From NCBI GenBank assembly GCA_029265355.1, contig JAJUJL010000004.1:186001-250000 (forward strand): a stretch of DNA of 64,000 bases. Direction: 5' to 3'. The stretch comes from Chloroflexota bacterium. Its GTDB lineage: Bacteria > Chloroflexota > Anaerolineae > Anaerolineales > UBA4823. The notes beneath the pieces are model-generated. The model did not search any database. It saw nothing but the letters and a program-made list of their open reading frames with translations, and was not told where the DNA came from. How positions within the stretch are numbered: position 1 is the stretch's first letter; every line of letters begins with the position of its first letter. A program made the position numbers and the translations under genes. Of the stretch, positions 18,683 through 27,222 are shown piece after piece.

Positions 18683-20194
18683 ATGAAACGACCCTACCTG
18701 ATGATGACGCTGCTCCTGGTGAGCCTTTTTGCACTGCTATTACCTGGCACGCTTCATATCGCCTCATGGGCAGGCCAAGAAATGCCACCCCCGGTTTGGG
18801 GGCGTAAACCGGTTTTGGAGTATTTCTTCTTGACGGCTGGCCTGGCCGAGAAGCTGCAGGCGGAGGTTGGGCTCTCCGATGCACAGTTCCAGGCCTTGCA
18901 AGCCATCGCGCGCCAGGAAAGCGATCAATTTCGCCAGTTGAAGATGGAGAGCGAAGCGATCGTTTCCGATGCCAGCCTGAGCCAGGCGGAAAAGATCAGC
19001 CGCATTCAAGCCTCGGCCTATAACCAGCGCCTGTTACAGGTGATGAGGGATAACCAGGCAGCCGTGCAGTCGCTGTTGGATGCTGCAGCTTATCGCCGGC
19101 TGGTGGACTGGATCGAAGCCCAATGGCTGGTGGAGCGCGAGCTGCATTATGTCCCGGAGGCTGTCGAGGCTGCTCGCACCTACACAGTCTACATGACCTA
19201 TTTCGACAGCAGCGATTACAACGCCTTCCTGCCAGATCAATGCGTCAAGTTTTCCAACCTGGGGCTGACCACCTGGTGCACCAATTACGGCTACAAGGTT
19301 GGCGCCAACTATTCGATGCGCATCAAGTACGGCGGTAAAAGCGTCACCATTCGCCCCAAGGACGTTGGTCCGTGGAATATCAATGACACCTATTGGGCGA
19401 CCACGGAGGACCCGACGCCGCGGCGCAAGTTCACCGATCTGCCGCTGGGTATGCCAGAAGCACAGGCGGCATACTACGACGACTATAACGATGGTAAGGA
19501 CGAGTATGGGCGCACGGTCACCGCGCCGTTCGCGGTGGAGATCACCTTCGCCGTAGCGCCGGATCTGGGGCTTAAACCCGGGCAAAATGCGTGGGTCAAT
19601 GTCAGCTTCTTATGGACCGATGGTTGGGATACAACTCCCACACCGTCGCCGACGACCACCAGAACGCCCACGGTCACACCCACGGTCACGCCCACACCCA
19701 CACCTACCGCCACGCCGACCCCCAGCTCATTCTTGCACACCGGCTCGGGCTTGATCCAACCCGGACAGCCGGTAACCATTCCGATCGGAATGAGCTATGT
19801 ATATCTGCCAGGCCTGAGCTACGCCCTGCTGGACTTGAAGTATGATCCGAATTTATTAGCGGTCACGGGCTGCCAGGCTAACCCGGATGGCGACTTCTTG
19901 AGCGGCGGCTGTTATCTCCAGTATGAGCAAGATGGTATCAGTCCAGATACGGTGCGTTTTAGCGTGTATGCTCTCCAGGGCGTCACGGGTACAGCCCGCC
20001 TGGCTGAGGTGATCTTCCTGGGGCTGGGCGCGCCGGGCAGCTACACGTCCCTGGTCTTGGAAGCCAACACGCTCAGCGGGCCCTCAGCAGAAGCGCTGGA
20101 TATCCCCGCCTTCGGGGCAGGTGTCTGCCAGTCGCCCTGCCAAAACATTTTCTATTTTCCGTTTTTCGGTAAAGACTGGTCGACAGCGCCTTAA
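18683..20194 (+). CDS. Secreted protein with Thr-Pro linker and C-terminal cohesin-like domain
   Basis: A 503-residue exported protein. A signal peptide spans residues 1-30 (hydrophobic core MMTLLLVSLFALLLPG). Residues 45-155 are helical and hydrophilic. Residues 165-310 form a domain with aromatic-rich strands and the pair CVKFSN / WCTNYG, which I do not confidently assign. A Thr-Pro linker lies at about 315-350. Residues 355-480 resemble a cohesin-type beta sandwich (GQPVTIPIGMSYV, ALLDLKYDPNLLAVTGC, LAEVIFLGLG). The C-terminal IFYFPFF tail may be a surface or sorting feature. Its 3' end overlaps that of the opposing gene by four bases. Confidence 0.75.
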   Translation: MKRPYLMMTLLLVSLFALLLPGTLHIASWAGQEMPPPVWGRKPVLEYFFLTAGLAEKLQAEVGLSDAQFQALQAIARQESDQFRQLKMESEAIVSDASLSQAEKISRIQASAYNQRLLQVMRDNQAAVQSLLDAAAYRRLVDWIEAQWLVERELHYVPEAVEAARTYTVYMTYFDSSDYNAFLPDQCVKFSNLGLTTWCTNYGYKVGANYSMRIKYGGKSVTIRPKDVGPWNINDTYWATTEDPTPRRKFTDLPLGMPEAQAAYYDDYNDGKDEYGRTVTAPFAVEITFAVAPDLGLKPGQNAWVNVSFLWTDGWDTTPTPSPTTTRTPTVTPTVTPTPTPTATPTPSSFLHTGSGLIQPGQPVTIPIGMSYVYLPGLSYALLDLKYDPNLLAVTGCQANPDGDFLSGGCYLQYEQDGISPDTVRFSVYALQGVTGTARLAEVIFLGLGAPGSYTSLVLEANTLSGPSAEALDIPAFGAGVCQSPCQNIFYFPFFGKDWSTAP

Positions 20195-22215
20195 TCTTCC
20201 ACCTCTGGCTCGACGATCTCGCGTCGCAACGGCGACCAGGCCAGGGAAAGCGCGTGCGAATTTGCAGCAACCTGGATTTCTCGAGCCGGGAAACTGCTGC
20301 TGACATAGGGATTTTCATAGCGTGGGTATCCATCCAACGGCACCACGACGCCGTTTTGGCGCAGCGGCCCTTGCCAGTCGAACTCCAGCCGTCCTTGGGA
20401 GGGAGATTGGTAGCTCACCCACAGTCCCTCGCAGCTCAGTTCCGCCGCGCAAATGCGCTGAATGAAATCTGCAAATTCACCATCCACCTGGCGCCGGCCC
20501 AGTTCGCAAATCCAGGCGTTGCGAGTCCCTGGCGCGATGAGTTCTCGACCCTGGTCTTCTCCAGGCTGCTCCTGCCAGTGTGTGGGTTGGTGGGAGTGCA
20601 ACGCCAGGTAGCCCTCGCCCTGGCGAGCAAAATACCAGCCCTGGCGTTCCACAAACTCATCGAAGCGATCGCGCGGCAGCCAGGCATGCGTCAGGCGAAG
20701 CTGGTTGCGCACGTACAGGGCAGGTCGATCTTCGATATGGTAGAGCACGATCACCACGTTCTTCACCTGCGCCGCCCGCGGCAGATACCCCGAGCCTGTC
20801 CAATAATTGGGTGAAACACCTTCGCGGCGCGGCGGTTGGGTGGTGAAGCAGACTGCATCCGGCCCCAGGGTCGCCTGCCAGATGTGCTGCTGATCCCCGC
20901 CATAGCCCTTGCGGTAGTCCTGGGCGCTGCTAAGCATATAATCGGGTGTGCGATAAGTCAGAATATTGACCTGCTCGCGGGTGTTGCGGCACAGATCGTA
21001 TTCCATCCAGCGCGCCAGCGGGCGGGTTAACCCGCTGCGCCGTAGGAAGCCCAGCAAAGACCGGTAACGCTGGAAGGGTGAGAAGAAGCGATTCTCCCAC
21101 CAATTGTAAGCGTCGAACATGTTCATCACCAGGTTGATCGTGAGCGGGTGGGCGTATGCCTCCAGGCTGAGCAATGCCATGCCATCTTCGAAGTTATCGA
21201 AGCCCAATCCCCACTGCCCGGCCTCTGCCAGGCGAATGCCCATGCGTTGGCGATTGAGCATCTCGGGACGTTGTAGATCATTGGCGATGGTTTCCAACAC
21301 CGCGGGTGGCTGGTAGTTGAGGCTCAATGCCAGGCAGGCCGCGCCCATGTTGTCGAAGGCAGAAAACACACCCATCCCAAAAGCCAGCTTCTGGGTGTCT
21401 GTGGTGCCCTCGTTAGCGGCCCACTTTTTGGTGTTTTCGTAGCTGCGCCCATGCGTGCTACCGAATACGCCGCGGAAACTGTTGACCGCCATATCGAGCA
21501 AGAGCAGGTCCAAAACACAGCGCGCCTGCTCCTGGATGAGCGCATCCTGGCAAAAATCCACCAGGCTGAGCAGCGCAGCCATGTCCTCATCATAATAGAC
21601 ATGCGAGAGCCATTCGCTGAAGCCTGTGCGGAAACGCAAATCCAGCCAGCGCAGGATGCGCGGCCGGTTGCGCGCCATCATCTCTAGTCCGTTGCGCCCG
21701 CTGTTGGTAAAGATGCGCGCTGGAAAGAGCTGCCCCGCCAGGTAAGCGCCAGAGGCAAACAAAATCTGGTGGTTTTCTGTCCAGGTGCACAGCGAGTCGA
21801 CGCCAGGCTCATCCGGCCAATACTTAAATGCCAACAGGGTATCCTCGGCGCGCTGCAGCAGGCTGGGGGGTATTGCGGGGTGGCCGCCAAACTGGTACAG
21901 CATGCGCAGGATGCTGTGCAGGGCAAAATCGGCGCAATCTTTGCGCGCTTGGATGTAATCCAGCGCAGCATGCACCAGGCCGGCGTGCAGGCTGCCTCCG
22001 GCTTGCAGGCGGACCAATTCGTAATACACCGCTTTGGTGTTCTCTGGCGTCGGGTTGCGCCGTACATGCTCGATGTAAGCCTGCCGCCGTTGCGGGTAGG
22101 TGGGCAAAAATGGGGTGTTGGCAAATGAATCGGGATTGGGTTGGCGCGGGTAATCATCCGGCGCTGGATGCTCAACGCGCAATCGATAATCCGGCGAGGC
22201 GTGCACTGTAGTCAT
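20191..22215 (-). CDS. Large uncharacterised protein, probable alpha/alpha-toroid carbohydrate enzyme
   Basis: A 674-residue protein I cannot name. The N-terminal two-thirds is helix-rich with paired aromatic motifs (CTWTENHQILFASGAYLAGQ near residue 145, then FDNFEDGMALLSLEAY), recalling the alpha/alpha toroids of polysaccharide lyases and glycosidases. The C-terminal third is strand-rich and could be a beta-sandwich. No signal peptide. The ATG at 22215 overlaps the oxidoreductase stop (ATGA). In an operon with a Gfo/Idh/MocA oxidoreductase and a ThuA-like protein, a role in sugar or glycoside breakdown is reasonable inference. Confidence 0.72.
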   Translation of the reverse strand: MTTVHASPDYRLRVEHPAPDDYPRQPNPDSFANTPFLPTYPQRRQAYIEHVRRNPTPENTKAVYYELVRLQAGGSLHAGLVHAALDYIQARKDCADFALHSILRMLYQFGGHPAIPPSLLQRAEDTLLAFKYWPDEPGVDSLCTWTENHQILFASGAYLAGQLFPARIFTNSGRNGLEMMARNRPRILRWLDLRFRTGFSEWLSHVYYDEDMAALLSLVDFCQDALIQEQARCVLDLLLLDMAVNSFRGVFGSTHGRSYENTKKWAANEGTTDTQKLAFGMGVFSAFDNMGAACLALSLNYQPPAVLETIANDLQRPEMLNRQRMGIRLAEAGQWGLGFDNFEDGMALLSLEAYAHPLTINLVMNMFDAYNWWENRFFSPFQRYRSLLGFLRRSGLTRPLARWMEYDLCRNTREQVNILTYRTPDYMLSSAQDYRKGYGGDQQHIWQATLGPDAVCFTTQPPRREGVSPNYWTGSGYLPRAAQVKNVVIVLYHIEDRPALYVRNQLRLTHAWLPRDRFDEFVERQGWYFARQGEGYLALHSHQPTHWQEQPGEDQGRELIAPGTRNAWICELGRRQVDGEFADFIQRICAAELSCEGLWVSYQSPSQGRLEFDWQGPLRQNGVVVPLDGYPRYENPYVSSSFPAREIQVAANSHALSLAWSPLRREIVEPEVED

Positions 22216-23231
22216 TCGCAATTTTCCAATTCGACAAGTTCCTTACGCCCTGTTCTTGCTGAGCGGTAGATCGCCTCAATGGTTGCCAGCACATTCAGCG
22301 TCTGCTCCGCCGGCGTCAGGTAAGGCGCATCCTCCTGGATCCAGCGGCGAAAAGCCTCCAGGCTGCGCTGCAAGGCATGCACGCCGCCCACCGGCAAGCG
22401 CACCCTGGGCGGGCGAATACCCAAGAAGCGCGTTCGCGGCCAGGGTCGATCGCTGTACAGGCCGATGCCCCTCTCGCCATAAATTTCTATCTGCAGAGGC
22501 CGTTCACGTGGAGAAAGCAAGGCGCTGCTGATTTGCACCAGTGCGCCAGATGGCATCTCCAGGACAGCCTGAGCCAGGTCTTCCACCTCCACCTGGCTGA
22601 ACTTCAAGCGCGCCGTGCTGCCGTAAGCATAGCGGGGCGGCTCGCCCAGCGCCCACAAGATCAGATCCAATAGGTGGCTGCCCTGGGTGATCAGCGTACC
22701 TCCACCGGAAGTCTGCAGGCTAGCATGCCAGCTTGCCTGTTGGAAATAATCCATCTCCCGGCGCCAGGCCAGGTTGATGCGCGCGTGATAAATACGGCCC
22801 AAAGCGCCCTGCTGCACTGCCCGTGCCAGAACGAAACAGCCGCTGTCATAGCGATACTGGTAGTTCACAGCGATCTTTACACCCCGTTCGTGCGCCCGGC
22901 TGACCACATCTCGCGCTTCTGCCAGCGTGCGGGTGATCGGCTTTTCCACCAGCGCCGGTATCTGGCGATCAATGGCTTGATGCAACATGGCGGCATGCAG
23001 GTGGTGAGGCACTGCCAGATAGACAGCATCCAGGGCTTGCTCATTCAGCATTGCCTCGTAGCTCTGAAAGGTGTACGGAATGCGGAAGCGCTTGGCAAAA
23101 CGCTGCAGACGATCCTCGGCGATATCGCAGCAAGCCGCCAGAGCGATGCCCGGATTCAGGCGCGCCAACAAAGCCAGGTAACCGGCGATATCGCCACAAC
23201 CCACAATGCCCAATTGCAATTTGCGCCTCAC
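22212..23231 (-). CDS. Gfo/Idh/MocA family oxidoreductase
   Basis: A 339-residue NAD(P)-dependent oxidoreductase. The Rossmann motif is GIVGCGDIAGYLALL at residues 8-22, the family EKP motif is in ALVEKPITRT near residue 99, and the C-terminal domain has GSHLLDLILWALGE, with the conserved His. The GTG start overlaps the upstream stop as GTGA and has GGGAG five bases before it; a longer in-frame reading to 23441 overlaps the previous gene and is rejected. Typical substrates are sugars, inositols or aminosugars, and the ThuA neighbour fits sugar metabolism. Confidence 0.9.
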   Translation of the reverse strand: MRRKLQLGIVGCGDIAGYLALLARLNPGIALAACCDIAEDRLQRFAKRFRIPYTFQSYEAMLNEQALDAVYLAVPHHLHAAMLHQAIDRQIPALVEKPITRTLAEARDVVSRAHERGVKIAVNYQYRYDSGCFVLARAVQQGALGRIYHARINLAWRREMDYFQQASWHASLQTSGGGTLITQGSHLLDLILWALGEPPRYAYGSTARLKFSQVEVEDLAQAVLEMPSGALVQISSALLSPRERPLQIEIYGERGIGLYSDRPWPRTRFLGIRPPRVRLPVGGVHALQRSLEAFRRWIQEDAPYLTPAEQTLNVLATIEAIYRSARTGRKELVELENCE

Positions 23232-23878
23232 CCCGGCTCCCTGGTATCTGGAGAGCATACCCAGATCAGGCCGCGGGTTAGAATCGATCCAACTGTGGGA
23301 TGCCTGAGCACAGCCGAGCGATGTCCCAGCGAACAATAGCACACCCGGCCTGTTCCATACAGGCGCGTCCAAACCACAGGTTCCGGCGTGTCGCTTCCAA
23401 CCGCCGAGGTGAAAAAATGGATGTGGTTTCCCGCATCCCACTCGTGGCGGTACAGCTCATCCCGCACCTGGAATACCGGTAACTGCCCAAATACAGGGTC
23501 TTGCTCCAAAGCCGGTTGCACCGTGTAGTTTTGAACGGGCCCATGCCCCACGAAGCGTCCACCCAAGAGCTGCGCGAAACGCTTTTCATCTTTGAAGGAA
23601 GCCGAGGCCGAATGAACCGCCAGCAAACCGCCGCCCTGGCTGACGAAACTTTCCAGGCGCTCCAGGGCGGCTGCACTGATTTGTTGACGGTGAATATAGA
23701 GCACGATGGCGGCATAGTGATCCGTCACCGTATCCGGCAATCCCTCCGGGGAGGCTATCCGATGAAAACGATAGCCGGGCAAGGCGCTCAAGGTCCAGGC
23801 CAGCGACAGGCGCGCCAACCAACTCGGGTGTACCCAGCCTGAGCTTATCAGCAGGACAGTGGTAGGCTTTGACGACAA
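23228..23878 (-). CDS. ThuA-like (trehalose utilisation) domain protein
   Basis: A 216-residue protein with the class I glutamine amidotransferase-like fold of ThuA. Diagnostic are GGGLLAVHSASASFKD near residues 82-97, LLGGRFVGHGPV, the ELYRHEW segment and the C-terminal GRVCYCSLGH. ThuA homologues occur with Gfo/Idh/MocA oxidoreductases in disaccharide use; the biochemical activity is not settled. It is the promoter-proximal gene of a three-gene operon with 4-base overlaps. It is preceded on the same strand by the histidine kinase gene, which ends 25 bases away. Confidence 0.85.
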   Translation of the reverse strand: MSSKPTTVLLISSGWVHPSWLARLSLAWTLSALPGYRFHRIASPEGLPDTVTDHYAAIVLYIHRQQISAAALERLESFVSQGGGLLAVHSASASFKDEKRFAQLLGGRFVGHGPVQNYTVQPALEQDPVFGQLPVFQVRDELYRHEWDAGNHIHFFTSAVGSDTPEPVVWTRLYGTGRVCYCSLGHRSAVLRHPTVGSILTRGLIWVCSPDTREPG

Positions 23879-23903
23879 GGCCGCTCAATTCCCTTGTGCA
23901 ATC

Positions 23904-26207
23904 TCAGGAGGGTGGTTGCCAACGAACGATGATGTGCGTGCCCTGGCCCGGCCTGGATTGCAGTTCAATGGTGGCATGGATGATCGCAGCTCGCTCATAC
24001 ATCCCCGCCAGGCCAAAATGCTGACGCTCCAGCAGGCTGATCACATCGAAAGGCGAAGGGATATCGAAGCCTTTGCCATTATCAATGATACTTAGCTCCA
24101 CCGAATTTGGCAACAGCTTTCCCGACAGCTCCACTCGTGTCGCGCCGCCATGCTGCAGCGCATTGTGAACAGCCTGCTGGGCAATCCGGAACAACTGCAA
24201 TTCAACATCAGGTGAATAGCGTTCGGAACTACCTGCCAGGTTGAGGCAGATACCTGTTTTTTCAGCGGCCTGTTTATTCAGGTCATCCACCAACTCTTCC
24301 AGTGCCGAGTAAAGACCATAATTGAGCATACTGGGGCGAAGTCCGCTGATCATATCTCGAATACTGTTCACCGTCTTTTGATAAGCGGCCTGGATCTGGG
24401 GCGTAAAACGCTGGTCATCCATTTGGTTAGCCAGCGCCGCCAACTGGTTTAGCACTTGGTCGTGGAGTTCGCGCGCCAGATGATGCTGCATGGCCTCTTG
24501 ATTGATCACATCATGTTGGTAAAGAGCATGCAATTGTTCAGTTTGACGGATGTTTACCAGCGCCAGAGCGGTTTGGTTTGCCAATGCCTGCAGAGCGGAA
24601 ATATCCGCCTGCGTATACATGCCGCCCAGGTCGCGACGTCCCAAGAGCAATAAGCCGATTTCTTCCTGCTCCAGGCTCAACTGGAGCGCCAGGTGCACCC
24701 ACGGGCACACGACATGTCTCGGATGGTATTGCTCAATATCCCTTTGCCGCCCGACCTCTTCCCTGAGGGCAGCATAGTCTCCCAATTCGCATTTCAGGCC
24801 AGGCGGTGTGCCCATTTGAAAGAGAATTTCGGTTGAGGCGCCGCCTGGTTGGAGCACAACCAATGCCGCCTGGTGAATGGAGAGCGATGGTAAGACTTCG
24901 TCGCGCAGCACAGCCGCCAGGCGGCGGATATCCAACGTGGTGGTGATGCGGGCCGAGTACGTCTCCAGTACCTGGCTTGGGGGAATCGTTACCCCAAACA
25001 CACGCCGGTCAAGAACATTTTGCACAAAGGGATAAAGAATGGCCGTGAACAAACCCACCATGGCGCTGAGGTCCACAGCCAGCGGCACTTCTCGCCCGGT
25101 GGAGGGTCGCCAGATCTGGGTAGCCAGCATTCCTAATGCCAAAAAACTATAGGTGACCAGGCCAAAGAAAAGCGGCGTGATCGTATGGCTGGCAACCGTT
25201 CCCAGTTCACTCCTGGGTTGGGCGAAACCAGCATAATAATACGCTACCGGGATCGACGCGGTCATCAGAAGCACACTTGAACCTGACCAGGGACTTCTGT
25301 TCGTCAGGTAGGAAATCATCAGCAACACACCCGGCGCCACGGAAAATCCCACGGCAAGGCCAAGCACGCCCAGGCTGCGACGCTGTTCAGGATTGGAAAT
25401 GAGATGAGCAAACAGCAAGACCAGGCTGCCCACCAATCCAAGAATGACGCCAATCGGAAACAAAGAAGCCGGCAACCAGGCAAACCATTCTGCCACTGCC
25501 AGGCATCCAAAGAGCATGTAAAACGCCAGGAATGCGCGCCGATTGAACCGGGGCAGCGGCTGCGGAAACAGCCAGTGAAAATGCCAGTAGACGGGCACGC
25601 TCAACCAAATGCCCATGCGCATGACGATTGAACTGTAAAAGAACCTGCCGCTGGAGGCCAGGCCGGCGATGACCCAAATCGCGGTCAGGTAGTTAAAAAC
25701 CACGTACAGGAACCGGCGGCTATCCAATTCCTGGCTGCCAAACAAAACGATGGTTCCCATCAACCAAAATATGTAAGGAACCCATATCAATGTCAGATGG
25801 TCGGAAATCTCTTCCAGGGTGGCGGTGGTAATCTGCCAGGGAATGGTCAGCGTTTGATCACCGCGCTGAACGACCAATTGAACAATTTCGCCAGGCTTGT
25901 AGGCTTCGAAAAAGGGACGCCGTGCATCGTTGCGATATTCTTCCCAGGTGACGCTTCCAGCCTGGAGCAAACGATCTCCAACTTGTAGCGACGGTTGAGT
26001 CGTGGAGGTTACATAGATTTCACCGATGTATCCCAGGACGGGGTGGTGCTTAAAGCCCATGTATGGGAAGAAAAACAGCTTGACAAGTGAATAGAACACC
26101 AGCACAGCCAGCACAATCACGGCAAGCACCCACTGCAGGCGAAGCAGGAGTTGAGGGGGATGAACTTTCAACGCACTGATGGCCTGGGGGTTGGTTGCAT
26201 CACCCAT
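23904..26207 (-). CDS. Membrane sensor histidine kinase with PDZ-like, multi-TM and GAF modules
   Basis: About 767 residues from ATG 26207. Order: a membrane helix near 25-45, a PDZ-like extracytoplasmic segment (about 50-120, containing LQVGDRLLQAGSVTW), a block of some seven to eight membrane helices (about 135-390), a GAF-like domain (about 425-575), a HisKA_3 dimerisation helix with the phospho-His in ARELHDQVLNQL, and an HATPase domain with DNGKGFD and GLAGMYERA. This is the NarX/DesK-type architecture. ATG 26237 is another possible start, overlapping the response regulator stop. It is translated after the regulator gene and should phosphorylate it. The signal is unknown. Confidence 0.92.
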   Translation of the reverse strand: MGDATNPQAISALKVHPPQLLLRLQWVLAVIVLAVLVFYSLVKLFFFPYMGFKHHPVLGYIGEIYVTSTTQPSLQVGDRLLQAGSVTWEEYRNDARRPFFEAYKPGEIVQLVVQRGDQTLTIPWQITTATLEEISDHLTLIWVPYIFWLMGTIVLFGSQELDSRRFLYVVFNYLTAIWVIAGLASSGRFFYSSIVMRMGIWLSVPVYWHFHWLFPQPLPRFNRRAFLAFYMLFGCLAVAEWFAWLPASLFPIGVILGLVGSLVLLFAHLISNPEQRRSLGVLGLAVGFSVAPGVLLMISYLTNRSPWSGSSVLLMTASIPVAYYYAGFAQPRSELGTVASHTITPLFFGLVTYSFLALGMLATQIWRPSTGREVPLAVDLSAMVGLFTAILYPFVQNVLDRRVFGVTIPPSQVLETYSARITTTLDIRRLAAVLRDEVLPSLSIHQAALVVLQPGGASTEILFQMGTPPGLKCELGDYAALREEVGRQRDIEQYHPRHVVCPWVHLALQLSLEQEEIGLLLLGRRDLGGMYTQADISALQALANQTALALVNIRQTEQLHALYQHDVINQEAMQHHLARELHDQVLNQLAALANQMDDQRFTPQIQAAYQKTVNSIRDMISGLRPSMLNYGLYSALEELVDDLNKQAAEKTGICLNLAGSSERYSPDVELQLFRIAQQAVHNALQHGGATRVELSGKLLPNSVELSIIDNGKGFDIPSPFDVISLLERQHFGLAGMYERAAIIHATIELQSRPGQGTHIIVRWQPPS

Positions 26208-26226
26208 ACGCAAGCTCGAAGAAAGG

Positions 26227-26925
26227 CTACAACTCATTTGAGTCCATGATCTGAGGCAGATCCGGCTGCAGCAACCCAAGTTGGCGAGCCCTGGCAACTG
26301 CAGCCTGGCGGGTGCGCACCCCCAGGCGAATGTAGGCTTCCGAAAGCAAGTTGCGTAGGGTAGAGTTGGCCACTTTCATCATCTTGGCGAGCTCACTCTG
26401 GCTGGCATCTGGATATGCGGCGCACAGCGCCAGGGCTTCGATCTGGCGGGCGGCGAGCAAGGGTTCGCTGCCCGATTGCATGTTCTGGATGAGAATCTGA
26501 TAGGCTTGCTGGCTGAGGTGCACACCTCCCTGAACCAACGAGCGGATAATGGACACTAACTCTTGTATCGAGGCGCGGTCATCCTTCAAAATATAACCGC
26601 TGACGCCTGTTTCCATGATCGATTGGATCAGCGATCGCTGCCGGTACATAGAAATGACCAGGATCGCCAGATCCGGATAACGTTCCAATAATTGCGGAAT
26701 AGCATGTTGAACCGGAAAGGGATTAGGGTTATCAGCGCTGATCGGCACACTGATATCCAGGATCAAGACGTCCACCGCCTGTCCAGCCAGCATCGGTTCC
26801 AGATCATTGCCGAACAAGGCGATGCCCACGATCTTGATCTCAGGCGCCATGCTCAGCCGGTACAGGTAGCCATCTATGATCGGTTGGTGGTCATCCAGGA
26901 TCGCGACGCGAATAGTTTTTGTCAT
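26227..26925 (-). CDS. NarL/LuxR-type response regulator
   Basis: A 232-residue response regulator. The receiver domain (1-125) has DDH near the start, the phospho-acceptor Asp in LILDIS near residue 55, a Ser in VISMYR and the Lys in YILKDD. The C-terminal LuxR-like helix-turn-helix (about 160-222) reads SQSELAKMMKVANSTLRNLLSEAYIRLGV, a divergent version of the usual pattern. It is the first gene of the operon with the histidine kinase. Two inverted repeats in its upstream region (26946-26964 and 26976-27001) are candidate autoregulatory sites. Confidence 0.93.
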   Translation of the reverse strand: MTKTIRVAILDDHQPIIDGYLYRLSMAPEIKIVGIALFGNDLEPMLAGQAVDVLILDISVPISADNPNPFPVQHAIPQLLERYPDLAILVISMYRQRSLIQSIMETGVSGYILKDDRASIQELVSIIRSLVQGGVHLSQQAYQILIQNMQSGSEPLLAARQIEALALCAAYPDASQSELAKMMKVANSTLRNLLSEAYIRLGVRTRQAAVARARQLGLLQPDLPQIMDSNEL

Positions 26926-27222
26926 AGCTGGATCGCAGCCCCCATTAGTGTATAAATGACACTATATTGATATCAAAAACAGTACATATGCCTACTGTTT
27001 TCAGACAACTTGAGATAGAAGATTTGATCGTTAAGGTGTATATATAGAGATGCAAGTAACAAATCTCACGAGCAGTTTGGAAAGTGGGTGGAGGGGAGAC
27101 ACCCATTTTCATTTTAATACAGAATGGAACAATTTCGCTTAGATTTGCGTCTATAATATACCGGGTATGGCACAATTCTCAATATTCTCCCGGTACAAGT
27201 CACGCAATCCGGAGTTCGTTCT
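26926..27222. promoter_or_regulatory. Divergent control region with two inverted repeats
   Basis: No gene is evident. Near the regulator start, TAGTGT (26946-26951) pairs with ACACTA (26959-26964), and AAAACAGTA (26976-26984) pairs with TACTGTTTT (26993-27001). A TATAAT at 27152-27157 is a plausible -10 for the rightward lipoprotein gene. Confidence 0.55.

Noticed and set aside
23231-23441. Longer N-terminus for the Gfo/Idh oxidoreductase
   Set aside because: It would overlap the ThuA-like gene by over 200 bases; the GTG at 23231 has a good ribosome site and fits the family start.
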